A stretch of DNA of 34,912 bases, from contig CAMJXE010000026.1 in the NCBI GenBank assembly GCA_946409645.1, positions 1-34,912 of the forward strand. Direction: 5' to 3'. The stretch comes from an uncultured Bacteroidales bacterium. GTDB taxonomy: Bacteria; Bacteroidota; Bacteroidia; Bacteroidales; WCHB1-69. The notes below the pieces were generated by a model. The model was not told the DNA's origin. It saw nothing but the letters and a program-made list of their open reading frames with translations, and searched no databases. Shown here piece by piece: positions 1 to 6,495 of the stretch. A program made the position numbers and the translations under genes. Each line of letters starts with the position of its first letter. The first letter of the stretch is position 1.

Positions 1-1
1 C

Positions 2-601
2 GAACTGGGTGCTAACCTGGTCGCTATCTCCGGTCCTGATGGCTACATCCTCGACGAGGAAGGCATCAGCACTCCTGAGAAGATCGCTTACATGGACGCT
101 TTGAACGCAACCCGTAACAACGTGGTGGCTCCGTTCGCAGAGAAATTCGCTTCCGCTAAGTTCTTCCCTGGCAAGAAAGTTTGGGAAGTTCCTTGCGAAA
201 TCGCTATGACCTGCGCTATCCAAAACGAGCTCAACGGCGACGACGCTAAGAAGTTGATCGCTAATAACGTGAAATACGTTGTTGAGGTTTCTAACATGGG
301 TTGCACAGCTGACGCTGTTACCGAACTGCAGAAGGCAGGTATCTCCTTCGCTCCTGGTAAGGCTGCTAACGCTGGTGGTGTGGCTACCTCTGGTCTCGAA
401 ATGACCCAGAACGCCGCTCACCTGGGCTGGACCGCTGCTGAAGTCGATGCTAAACTGCACGGCATCATGAACAGCATTCACGACAACTGCGTGAAGTATG
501 GTACCGAGGCTAACGGTTACATCAACTATGTGAAGGGCGCTAACATCGCCGGCTTCATCAAAGTTGCTGACGCCATGATCGCTCAAGGCATCGCTTACTA
601 A
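2..601 (+). CDS. gdhA: NADP-type glutamate dehydrogenase, C-terminal part (5' end outside window)
   Basis: The enzyme interconverts glutamate and 2-oxoglutarate plus ammonia in the cytosol and is a main ammonium-assimilation route in Bacteroidales. The reading frame is open from base 2 to a TAA at 599-601, giving about 199 residues; the whole hexameric-type enzyme is normally near 445, so roughly the last 45% is present. The sequence matches the family's NAD(P)-binding and C-terminal domain: SGPDGYI, then CAIQNEL (usually CATQNEL), VEVSNM (usually AEGANM), the hallmark APGKAANAGGVATSGLEM, and a C-terminal GANIAGFIKVADAM. Codon use is strongly biased (GCT, CTG, ATC, AAC), as expected of a highly expressed gene. 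An intrinsic terminator follows 29 nt after the stop. The in-frame ATG at 92 is internal, not the start. Confidence 0.96.
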   Translation, partial: ELGANLVAISGPDGYILDEEGISTPEKIAYMDALNATRNNVVAPFAEKFASAKFFPGKKVWEVPCEIAMTCAIQNELNGDDAKKLIANNVKYVVEVSNMGCTADAVTELQKAGISFAPGKAANAGGVATSGLEMTQNAAHLGWTAAEVDAKLHGIMNSIHDNCVKYGTEANGYINYVKGANIAGFIKVADAMIAQGIAY

Positions 602-629
602 TCTTCAGTTTGAAGAACTGATTAAAGGG

Positions 630-660
630 AAGGCTCCTCGAAAGAGGGGCCTTTCTTTTT
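630..660 (+). terminator. Intrinsic terminator of gdhA
   Basis: A 10-bp stem AAGGCTCCTC / GAGGGGCCTT (one G-T pair) closes on a GAAA tetraloop and is followed by TCTTTTT. It lies 28 nt after the gdhA stop and faces the end of rnz, which comes in from the other strand. Confidence 0.9.
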
Positions 661-738
661 GGTTTGCAGTTGGCGCAAGCGTGAAAGAGGCAAAAGCCGG
701 AAAAGGATGACCAATGACAGGGGAGGCAGGCGTATAAG

Positions 739-1659
739 TTATCCGCCGATGGCCACCGTCAGTCCCTCATCCGCCAAGAGCGTGTCGGGGAATACATCGG
801 TGGCATGTTCTAACAGCCAGTTCTCGTCTTTGTAGCGCGAGGAGAAGTGCCCTAACAGGAGCTTTCTGGCGTGGCACGTTTTCGCGAACTCCGCCGCCTG
901 CTTGGAGGTGGCGTGGTAATATTTGTATGCGAGCTCTTCATCACCGGCACAGTAGGTGGCGTCGTGGTAAAGCAGATCCACGTTTTGCAGTAGCTCTGCG
1001 TATTGTGGCACCACAAGGGTGTCGGAAAGGTAGGCATAGCTGCGCGTGGGGTCGGGCGGGGTCGTGAGCTCTTGGTTCGGGATTATCCGTCCGTCGCAGG
1101 TGAGGAAATCCAGCCCGCATTGGATGCTTCTGATGGCGTCGTAAGGGATGCCATATTGTCGGATACACTCGGGCTTGATGTGTCTGTCGCCAGGTAGCTC
1201 CTGAAACAGGAATCCATAGCACGGCACGCGGTGGTCGAGAGGAAACGCGGTGACTTTCACGTTGTTATCTTTGAAAACCACGGTCGGTTGTAGGCAGTCA
1301 ATGGGGTGGATGCGGATGTCGAAGTTCCGGTGTCTTACGAAGAAGTCGATTTGCGCTTGCAGAATCGGCTCCAAGTCCGACGGCACGTGGAGGTTTACTT
1401 CGAGGTAGCGGTTGTCGAGCGCGAGAGAGGAAAGCAGTCCGGCCAGTCCGAGGCAGTGATCGCCGTGGGAATGGCTGATGAAGATGTGCTCCAACTTCCC
1501 GGTGTGAATCTTGTGTCGTAGCAGCTGCACTTGAGTGCCTTCTCCGCAGTCGATCATATAGGGAACCCCCTTCAGGCAAACAATCTGCGAGGTGGTGTGA
1601 TGCCGCAGTGTCGGTTTCGCGCTCCCGCAGCCGAGTATGGTGATTTCGAATGGTGTCAT
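739..1659 (-). CDS. rnz: Ribonuclease Z (tRNA 3' endonuclease)
   Basis: RNase Z removes the 3' trailer of tRNA precursors, needed where CCA is not encoded. The 306-residue length is typical of the short bacterial form. It begins with the family's ITILGCGSAKPT strand-loop and has the metallo-beta-lactamase zinc motif HSHGDH at residues 63-68. Further ligands are seen in LSDT, in LLYHDATY, and in the C-terminal LLLGHFSSRY, which carries the last histidine. The GEGTQVQLLRH segment is the usual RNase Z signature after the first strand. The gene is divergent from thiL; a TATTTTTG box lies about 50 nt upstream of its ATG. It is convergent with gdhA. Nothing looks degenerate. Confidence 0.95.
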   Translation of the reverse strand: MTPFEITILGCGSAKPTLRHHTTSQIVCLKGVPYMIDCGEGTQVQLLRHKIHTGKLEHIFISHSHGDHCLGLAGLLSSLALDNRYLEVNLHVPSDLEPILQAQIDFFVRHRNFDIRIHPIDCLQPTVVFKDNNVKVTAFPLDHRVPCYGFLFQELPGDRHIKPECIRQYGIPYDAIRSIQCGLDFLTCDGRIIPNQELTTPPDPTRSYAYLSDTLVVPQYAELLQNVDLLYHDATYCAGDEELAYKYYHATSKQAAEFAKTCHARKLLLGHFSSRYKDENWLLEHATDVFPDTLLADEGLTVAIGG

Positions 1660-1708
1660 AGGTGATGAGATATGGTTTTAATAAAGCCCAGTATATTGAA
1701 ATTTACGG

Positions 1709-1716
1709 CAAAAATA
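1709..1716 (-). promoter_or_regulatory. Bacteroidetes -7 box, rnz
   Basis: On the minus strand this reads TATTTTTG followed by CCG, fitting TAnnTTTG, 50 nt before the rnz start. No clear -33 TTG at the right distance. Confidence 0.55.
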
Positions 1717-1764
1717 TAAAAACATTTAATATGAAGTCGGGAGTTTGTGTCATTTCTTTCCCTA

Positions 1765-1794
1765 TTGCCTTTTGCCTGAAAAATCGTATCTTTG
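1765..1794 (+). promoter_or_regulatory. Bacteroidetes-type promoter, thiL-ispG
   Basis: TTG at 1765-1767, a 19-nt spacer, then TATCTTTG at 1787-1794. This matches the sigma-ABfr consensus and puts transcription start near 1800, about 10 nt before the thiL ATG. It decides the thiL start, because the upstream in-frame ATG at 1745 precedes the promoter. Confidence 0.8.
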
Positions 1795-1810
1795 CCGCAA
1801 ATTTTCCAAT

Positions 1811-2845
1811 ATGGCAGAAAATCCTTCCCAAGAGCCGGTGAAGATGCCCGGCAAATATGAGCTGATCGCGGAACTGTCGAAGTTTTTCCCGACGGAAAAC
1901 GCCTCCACCATCGTGGCCACGGGCGACGATGCGACGGTGGTGGAACCCGATGGGAACCAAGTGGTTGCCGCCTCGAAGGTCTTCGTTGAAAATGTCCATT
2001 TCGACCTTACCTACTTCCCGCTGCGCCACCTCGGCTACAAGCTCTCCACCATCGCCTTTTCCGACGTGCTGGCCATGAACGCATCGCCTTCGCAGCTGAT
2101 GGTGAACATCGCCGTTTCCGACCGCTTCGACCTCAAGATGGTGCACGAAATCCTGAGCGGTGTGACAGCCTGCTGCGAGACTGTCCACGCCGACCTCGCC
2201 GGACTCGACCTCACCACCTCGCCACGCGAACTGGTGGTCTCCATGACGGCGATAGGGGAGTGCGAGCCTGCTCGCCTCTGTACGCGAAAGGGCGCTGCCG
2301 AGAACGAACTCGTCTGCGTGTCAGGCGATTTCGCGGCGGCCTACACCGGTCTGCTACTCCTCGAGCGCGAAAAGAAGGTCTTCGAGAAGAATCCCGGCGC
2401 TCAACCCGACTTCTCCGGCAAGGACTACCTCCTGCGTCGCGAGCTCAAGCCCGAACCGCGCATCGACATCATCGAAAACCTGCGCCGCGAGGATATCCTC
2501 CCCACTGCCATGGCCAATGTCAGCGAAGGCTTGGCCACCGCTGTGATGCAGATATGCAAGGCTTCCCATAAAGGCTGTGTCTTATTTGAAGAGAAACTTC
2601 CGATGACAGAGTTAACCTTCGTGACTCTTAAAGACTTAGATATTGTACATACTGTGGCGGCCCTCAACGGCGGCGACGACTACGAGCTGATGTTCACCAT
2701 CAAACAAGCCGATTTCGAGAACATCAAAAAGGTGGAGAACGTCTCCATCATCGGCTATATCAAGGAAGAGTCCGCAGGCTATCATTTGATCACCGGTGAC
2801 AACGTCCAGGTGCCGCTTCAGGCGCAAGGGTTCCGATTGCCTTAA
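1811..2845 (+). CDS. thiL: Thiamine-monophosphate kinase
   Basis: ThiL phosphorylates thiamine monophosphate to thiamine diphosphate with ATP. I take the ATG at 1811 (344 residues) because the promoter ends just before it. It is an AIR-synthase-like fold protein: an N-terminal ATGDDATVV metal/ATP motif, then FVENVHFDLTYFPLRHLGYK and FSDVLAMNA, which are characteristic of Bacteroidetes ThiL, and near the C-terminus NGGDDYELMF. The motif usually written ISDGL reads VSEGL here, so the acidic residue is Glu rather than Asp. The stop codon is the first part of a heptamer array that fills the 50-nt gap to ispG, with which it is probably cotranscribed. ThiN, a different ThDP-forming enzyme, lies at 13.8 kb. 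Confidence 0.93.
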   Translation: MAENPSQEPVKMPGKYELIAELSKFFPTENASTIVATGDDATVVEPDGNQVVAASKVFVENVHFDLTYFPLRHLGYKLSTIAFSDVLAMNASPSQLMVNIAVSDRFDLKMVHEILSGVTACCETVHADLAGLDLTTSPRELVVSMTAIGECEPARLCTRKGAAENELVCVSGDFAAAYTGLLLLEREKKVFEKNPGAQPDFSGKDYLLRRELKPEPRIDIIENLRREDILPTAMANVSEGLATAVMQICKASHKGCVLFEEKLPMTELTFVTLKDLDIVHTVAALNGGDDYELMFTIKQADFENIKKVENVSIIGYIKEESAGYHLITGDNVQVPLQAQGFRLP

Positions 2846-2889
2846 ACCATAAACCTTAAACCATAAACCTTAAACCTTAAACCTTAAAC
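2841..2889 (+). repeat. Heptamer tandem array, unit C(T/A)TAAAC, 7 copies
   Basis: Seven consecutive 7-nt units of CTTAAAC or CATAAAC run from inside the thiL stop codon (TAA at 2843-2845) to 6 nt before the ispG ATG, so the array is essentially the whole intergenic gap. It is one of several period-7 arrays in this window that differ in unit sequence. Confidence 0.95.
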
Positions 2890-2895
2890 CAATAA

Positions 2896-4260
2896 ATGAA
2901 CAGCAAACGACAATTCCCAATAGGCAATGTTGCCATCGGCGGGGATGCTCCCGTGGTGGTGCAGTCGATGACCAACACCCACACCGCCGACGTGCAGGCC
3001 TCCGTGGCGCAATGCAAGCGGATGGTTGACGCGGGTGCGCAGATGGTGCGCCTCACGGTGCCGTCGCTCAAGGAGGTGGAACCGCTGAAGGAGATACAAA
3101 AGCGGTTGAAATCAGACGGTTACGGCGACATTCCGCTTGTGGCCGATGTCCATTTCAACCCCAAAGTGGCGGAGGCGGTGGCGACGTTCATGGACAAGGT
3201 GCGCGTGAACCCCGGCAACTTCACCGACAAGCGCAACTTCTCGCAACTCGACCTTTCCGACAGCGAATATGCGGCACAGGTGGAGCGTATGGCGTTGAGA
3301 GCCAAGCCGTTGTTCGAGATCTGCAAACAGCACGACACGGCGGTGCGCATCGGCATCAACCACGGTTCGCTGTGCGACAGGATTGTGAGCCGTTTCGGAA
3401 ACACTCCCGAAGCGATGGTGCAGTCGGCTCTCGAATGGTTGGAGATTTGCGAGCAGTACGATTTCCACAAGGTGGTGATTTCCATGAAGTCCAGCAATGT
3501 GTTGACGATGATGACGGCTACCAAACTCCTGCACGACAGCATGTTGCGGCGTGACATGTCCTATCCGTTGCATCTTGGCGTTACAGAGGCTGGCAACGAC
3601 CGGGAGGGTAGGGTGAAGTCGGCGGCGGGCATCGGGGCGTTGTTGCTGATGGGCATCGGCGACACGATTCGCGTCTCCCTCACCGAACCGCCCGAGAACG
3701 AATCGCCGTTTGGTCATAAGTTAGTGCAATCTATTGGGAATCTGGAAGTCGGCAAGTTGCGGATTCACGACGATATGTTGGTCTATGAGGAAGACGAAGC
3801 TGACGAAGAGCGTTGGATGTGTCGTGCTGCGGCTGCGGCCGGTTACGCCCATTTCCATCACAAACTCCGTGAGGTGCAGCTTCATAATCCCCATTTTACG
3901 GCAGCGCAAAACGCTGATCTGGCCAACCTTGTGATGCAGGCCTGCCGTATCAAGATATTGAACACGGAGTTTGTGGCCTGTCCTTCCTGCGGGCGTACGC
4001 AATACGACATCCAGTCGGTCTTCTCCGCTGTGAAACAGCGCTTTGCAGGCTATCCTGGTCTCAAAATCGGTGTGATGGGCTGCATTGTGAACGGTCCCGG
4101 CGAGATGGCCGACGCCGACTACGGCCTGGTGGGCGCCTCCCACGGCCTCGTCTGCGTCTATGAAGGCAAGAAGCGCGTGTCGGAGCCGATGCTGCCGGAG
4201 GCCGCCATGAATGTGCTGGAAAAGTTGATGCGGTGCTCTGGCGAGTCGGAGATTCCGTAA
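2896..4260 (+). CDS. ispG: 4-hydroxy-3-methylbut-2-enyl diphosphate synthase, form with short insertion
   Basis: IspG converts methylerythritol cyclodiphosphate to HMBPP in the MEP isoprenoid pathway, using a [4Fe-4S] cluster. At 454 residues it has the TIM-barrel half (VQSMTNT near the N-terminus, ADVHFNP, VRVNPGN, GINHGSL, LHLGVTEAG, SAAGIGALLL, GIGDTIRVSLTEPP) and the C-terminal cluster half with C362PSC365GRT and C396IVNGPGE403. Between residue 264 and C362 lie about 97 residues, where the short two-domain E. coli-type enzyme has only about 30; other Bacteroidetes and plants carry a far longer insertion (A* domain). The gene follows thiL across a heptamer array. The start at 2896 is the only ATG fitting the conserved N-terminus. 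No Shine-Dalgarno sequence is present. Confidence 0.95.
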   Translation: MNSKRQFPIGNVAIGGDAPVVVQSMTNTHTADVQASVAQCKRMVDAGAQMVRLTVPSLKEVEPLKEIQKRLKSDGYGDIPLVADVHFNPKVAEAVATFMDKVRVNPGNFTDKRNFSQLDLSDSEYAAQVERMALRAKPLFEICKQHDTAVRIGINHGSLCDRIVSRFGNTPEAMVQSALEWLEICEQYDFHKVVISMKSSNVLTMMTATKLLHDSMLRRDMSYPLHLGVTEAGNDREGRVKSAAGIGALLLMGIGDTIRVSLTEPPENESPFGHKLVQSIGNLEVGKLRIHDDMLVYEEDEADEERWMCRAAAAAGYAHFHHKLREVQLHNPHFTAAQNADLANLVMQACRIKILNTEFVACPSCGRTQYDIQSVFSAVKQRFAGYPGLKIGVMGCIVNGPGEMADADYGLVGASHGLVCVYEGKKRVSEPMLPEAAMNVLEKLMRCSGESEIP

Positions 4261-4283
4261 CCGACGATAGGAGGTTACGGAAT
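4252..4283 (+). other. 11-bp perfect hairpin spanning the ispG stop codon
   Basis: ATTCCGTAACC (4252-4262) and GGTTACGGAAT (4273-4283) are exact reverse complements around a 10-nt loop. The left arm contains the ispG stop codon. There is no T run, so it is not a standard terminator; it could protect the mRNA end or belong to the hairpin cluster that follows. Confidence 0.7.
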
Positions 4284-4303
4284 GGTGGAGCTATTAAGAA
4301 TCA

Positions 4304-4410
4304 TTCCTTGAGCAGCCTCGGAGAGGCAAGACGCGCGAAGCGCAATTAACCCCACACAAGCGTAGCGCAGTGTGGGGGTATCAGGCCACACAAGCGCAGC
4401 GCTGTGTGGG
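4304..4410 (+). repeat. Multi-hairpin intergenic element, copy 1
   Basis: The element starts with TTCCTTGAGCAGCC and holds four hairpins: GCCTC/GAGGC (4315-4327), GCGC-GAA-GCGC (4333-4343), CCCCACAC/GTGTGGGG around a 12-nt loop (4350-4377), and CCACACA/TGTGTGG around AGCGCAGCGC (4386-4409). Its first 74 nt recur almost exactly, in reverse orientation, at 15507-15582, and the same architecture with changed stems recurs at 28205-28271. It lies between ispG and tsaD, sense to both. Confidence 0.85.
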
Positions 4411-4413
4411 GAG

Positions 4414-4437
4414 AGTCAAAGTCAAAAGTCAAAGTCA
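4414..4437 (+). repeat. Short period-7 array, unit AGTCAAA/GTCAAAA
   Basis: About three and a half degenerate copies (AGTCAAA, GTCAAAA, GTCAAAG, TCA) directly precede the tsaD ATG, leaving no recognisable ribosome-binding site. Confidence 0.75.
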
Positions 4438-5442
4438 ATGTATATACTCGGAATAGAATCCTCATGTGACGACACCTCGGCGGCGGTGATCGAGAACAAC
4501 GTCATCCTGTCGAACGTGATCGCCAGTCAGAAAATCCACTCGGAATACGGCGGGGTGGTGCCGGAACTGGCCTCCCGCGCGCATCAGCAGAACATCATCC
4601 CCGTGATCGACACGGCGTTGAAGCGTGCCGGCATCGGCAAGGAGCAGCTGTCGGCCATCGCCTTCACCAACGGCCCCGGACTGTTGGGGTCGCTTTTGGT
4701 GGGCAATTCTTTCGCCAAGTCGATGGCCTACACGCTGGGCATCCCGCTCGTGCAGGTCAACCATTTGCAGGCGCACGTGCTCGCGCATTTCCTCGACAAA
4801 CCCGGCGAGACGAAACCGAAGCCGCGGTTCCCGTTCCTCTGTCTTACCGTTTCGGGCGGGCACACGTTGCTGTTGCAGGTCAACGACTACTTCGACATGG
4901 TCAAGCTCGGGGGCACCATCGACGACGCGGCGGGCGAGGCCTTCGACAAGGCGGCGAAAATCCTCGGGTTGCCTTACCCCGGCGGTCCCGTCATCGACAA
5001 ATACGCGAAAGAGGGCGACCCCGAGCGGTTCCAGTTCTCCATCGCGCATATCCCCGGACTGGATTACAGCTTCAGCGGCCTCAAGACCTCGTTCCTCTAC
5101 TTCGTGCGCGACAATCTCAAGGAGAACCCGAACTTCATTGAGGAGAACATCCACGATTTGGCGGCGAGTATCCAGCACGCCATCGTGAAGTCGCTGACCG
5201 ACAAGGTGAAGAAGGCCTTCAAGGAGAGCGATTGCAAGGATTTGGTGCTGGCGGGCGGCGTGTCGGCGAACTCCGGCTTGCGCAACGCCATGACGGACCT
5301 TGCGCGCCGTTACCACCGCAACATCTTCCTCCCGCCGTTGGATTTGACCACCGACAACGCGGCCATGGTCGCCGTCTGCGGCTATTTCAAGTACCAGAAG
5401 GGCGAGTTCGTGGGGTACGATGTGGCTCCGTATAGTAGTTAG
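4438..5442 (+). CDS. tsaD: tRNA threonylcarbamoyladenosine transferase subunit TsaD
   Basis: TsaD, with TsaB and TsaE, moves threonylcarbamoyl from its adenylate to A37 of ANN-decoding tRNAs (t6A). The start at 4438 gives 334 residues and the conserved N-terminus ILGIESSCDDTSAAV; the in-frame ATG further upstream at 4372 lies in the hairpin element and would add an unrelated leader. Metal-binding histidines are H109 and H113 in NHLQAHVLAH. Also present are the family block YGGVVPELASRAH, SGGHT, AAGEAFDKAAK, SFSGLKTSFL and VLAGGVSANSGLR, and a C-terminal TTDNAAMVAVCG. The last residues YSS and the stop codon lie in a TAGTAGT heptamer array. The partner enzyme TsaC is at 34.2-34.8 kb; tsaB and tsaE are not in the window. 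Confidence 0.97.
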   Translation: MYILGIESSCDDTSAAVIENNVILSNVIASQKIHSEYGGVVPELASRAHQQNIIPVIDTALKRAGIGKEQLSAIAFTNGPGLLGSLLVGNSFAKSMAYTLGIPLVQVNHLQAHVLAHFLDKPGETKPKPRFPFLCLTVSGGHTLLLQVNDYFDMVKLGGTIDDAAGEAFDKAAKILGLPYPGGPVIDKYAKEGDPERFQFSIAHIPGLDYSFSGLKTSFLYFVRDNLKENPNFIEENIHDLAASIQHAIVKSLTDKVKKAFKESDCKDLVLAGGVSANSGLRNAMTDLARRYHRNIFLPPLDLTTDNAAMVAVCGYFKYQKGEFVGYDVAPYSS

Positions 5443-5453
5443 TGTTTAGTAGT
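5433..5453 (+). repeat. Period-7 array at the tsaD stop, unit TAGTAGT
   Basis: Three units TAGTAGT, TAGTGTT, TAGTAGT run through the end of tsaD; the stop codon at 5440-5442 is the first triplet of the second unit. Confidence 0.7.
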
Positions 5454-5584
5454 TGGCTTGCGTAATGAGCTGGCCAAGAAGAAATTATTCATCAGGTCTT
5501 TCGGCCTATTCTACCATTTTTTGGAGAGGAGAACCACCATGCAACCTTTCTTTGTGTACTAAAAATTAAGTAAAGAACCTATTT

Positions 5585-5785
5585 TTGCAGTGTTGTTTTC
5601 CTATCATGGTCTTTAACGGACTTTGCATCATGAATGGAGGTGTCGTGGAAAGTGAAATAATAGAAGGCCTCTTAACAAAAACCGAAACAATGATCCCATA
5701 TACAATTCGTTCTGCGCAGAAGAGGTCAATATATTTTTATGACTCACAGGGACGTGGATTCTCCGTCCGCTGCCTGCGGGACTAA
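5585..5785 (+). pseudogene. Possible remnant of a FISUMP-type protein (C-terminal tail only)
   Basis: The open frame of 66 codons ends in SIYFYDSQGRGFSVRCLRD followed by a stop. That ending resembles the C-terminus of the Fibrobacter succinogenes major paralogous domain (FISUMP, TIGR02145), whose members typically end in G-SVRC-RD. The part upstream of about residue 45 does not look like that domain, and nothing else of a 200-residue FISUMP domain is seen on either strand from 5443 on. I read this as the tail of a decayed secreted-protein gene. A TATTTTTG box at 5580-5587 precedes it, so a short transcript is possible. Otherwise 5443-5990 holds only repeats and no convincing gene. Confidence 0.4.
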
Positions 5786-5787
5786 CC

Positions 5788-5822
5788 AATTCGGAATTCC
5801 TAATTCATGATTCATCATTAAC
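5788..5822 (+). repeat. Period-7 array, unit AATTCnn
   Basis: Five degenerate units (AATTCGG, AATTCCT, AATTCAT, GATTCAT, CATTAAC) begin 3 nt after the stop codon of the remnant at 5783-5785. Confidence 0.65.
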
Positions 5823-5970
5823 CAAGGACGTGGTCGTGAGCTGCGCCCTTGTCGCTAAAGAACTTCGAAATTCTGCGAAAATAGAAAATTGTTTTAATAA
5901 ATAGTTGTTAAATTTTTATGCTTTAAAAATTCAATGTGCTGATTTTCATTGAAATAATTTTATTTTCGAA

Positions 5971-5992
5971 ACCCTTGACAAGGGTCTTTTTT
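5971..5992 (+). terminator. Terminator-like hairpin
   Basis: ACCCTT-GAC-AAGGGT (5971-5985) followed by CTTTTTTT. The stem overlaps the TTG of the next promoter (5975-5977), so termination and initiation signals share the same bases. Confidence 0.5.
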
Positions 5993-6005
5993 TGATGTAT
6001 CTTTG
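5975..6005 (+). promoter_or_regulatory. Bacteroidetes-type promoter of the DUF5618 gene
   Basis: TTG at 5975-5977, 20-nt spacer, TATCTTTG at 5998-6005, then GCGGCG. Start of transcription near 6012, about 30 nt before the ATG at 6043. Confidence 0.8.
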
Positions 6006-6042
6006 CGGCGTTAATTTATATCATCATAAAAAGCAAAATATT

Positions 6043-6444
6043 ATGGAAAAGAAAGATCCCATTGAAGAGGCCCGGAGATACGTGGCCAACGCGGAAGAGG
6101 TCATCAAGAAGTCCGGCTACGATCCCGAGCTGAATCGCTACTCAGACGGCAAATACGTCAAGATGGCCGGAAATACATTGTGGAACGGCTGTCTGATTGC
6201 GCTTGATGCCTTGTTCGGCATATCCAAACGCAAAGGTCGTCCCGACATACGGAAGTACAAGGAGGAGGCCGCCAAGCGAGACAAGAAGCTGCAGGCGGCC
6301 ATCGCAGACGGTTATAGTACCATGCATCTGTCCATGGGTTATGACGGAGTAAAAGGAAAGAAAATCTGTGATGCAGGCTTTGAGTACGCCAACGACATTA
6401 TCAACCACTGTGCAAAGCTGATGCCCGCACCGATGCACGCGTGA
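6043..6444 (+). CDS. DUF5618 family protein
   Basis: A 133-residue soluble protein without signal peptide or membrane segment. The start at 6043 follows the promoter; an upstream in-frame ATG at 5992 lies within it. The sequence resembles the Bacteroidetes family DUF5618: an N-terminal DPIEEARRYVANAEEV helix, YVKMAGNTLWNGCLIALDALF, a basic KRKGRPDIRKYKEEAAKRDKK stretch, and LSMGYDGVKGKKICDAGFEYAND near the end. The all-helical pattern and the polar residues following Y-x-S-x-K-Y resemble HEPN-like proteins, but I see no clear catalytic RxxxxH and do not assign a function. It has its own promoter and is followed 10 nt after its stop by the uvrA promoter, so it is probably monocistronic. Confidence 0.8.
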   Translation: MEKKDPIEEARRYVANAEEVIKKSGYDPELNRYSDGKYVKMAGNTLWNGCLIALDALFGISKRKGRPDIRKYKEEAAKRDKKLQAAIADGYSTMHLSMGYDGVKGKKICDAGFEYANDIINHCAKLMPAPMHA

Positions 6445-6454
6445 GAAAAAATCG

Positions 6455-6462
6455 TATCTTTG
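6455..6462 (+). promoter_or_regulatory. Bacteroidetes -7 box, uvrA
   Basis: TATCTTTG followed by CCGCC, 33 nt before the uvrA ATG. The -33 element is weak (ATG near 6433). I see no SOS-box-like palindrome here. Confidence 0.65.
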
Positions 6463-6495
6463 CCGCCCTAAAAAATTCAGGAAACCATTGACTTT

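Noticed and set aside
1745..1810. Longer N-terminus for ThiL from the ATG at 1745
   Set aside because: The promoter TTG-N19-TATCTTTG lies at 1765-1794, downstream of that ATG, and the extra residues do not match the family.
2841..2889. CTTAAAC array as a CRISPR or telomere
   Set aside because: Units are contiguous with no spacers; similarity to plant telomere units is only in the TAAACC string and the locus is internal.
4372..4437. Longer N-terminus for TsaD from the ATG-like start at 4372
   Set aside because: It would translate the hairpin element and the GTCAAA array; the conserved TsaD N-terminus starts at 4438.
4462..5316. Long open frame of 284 codons on the minus strand opposite tsaD
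   Set aside because: It is the antisense shadow of a clearly conserved gene with biased codon use; composition is Arg/Val/His-rich and no family is recognisable.
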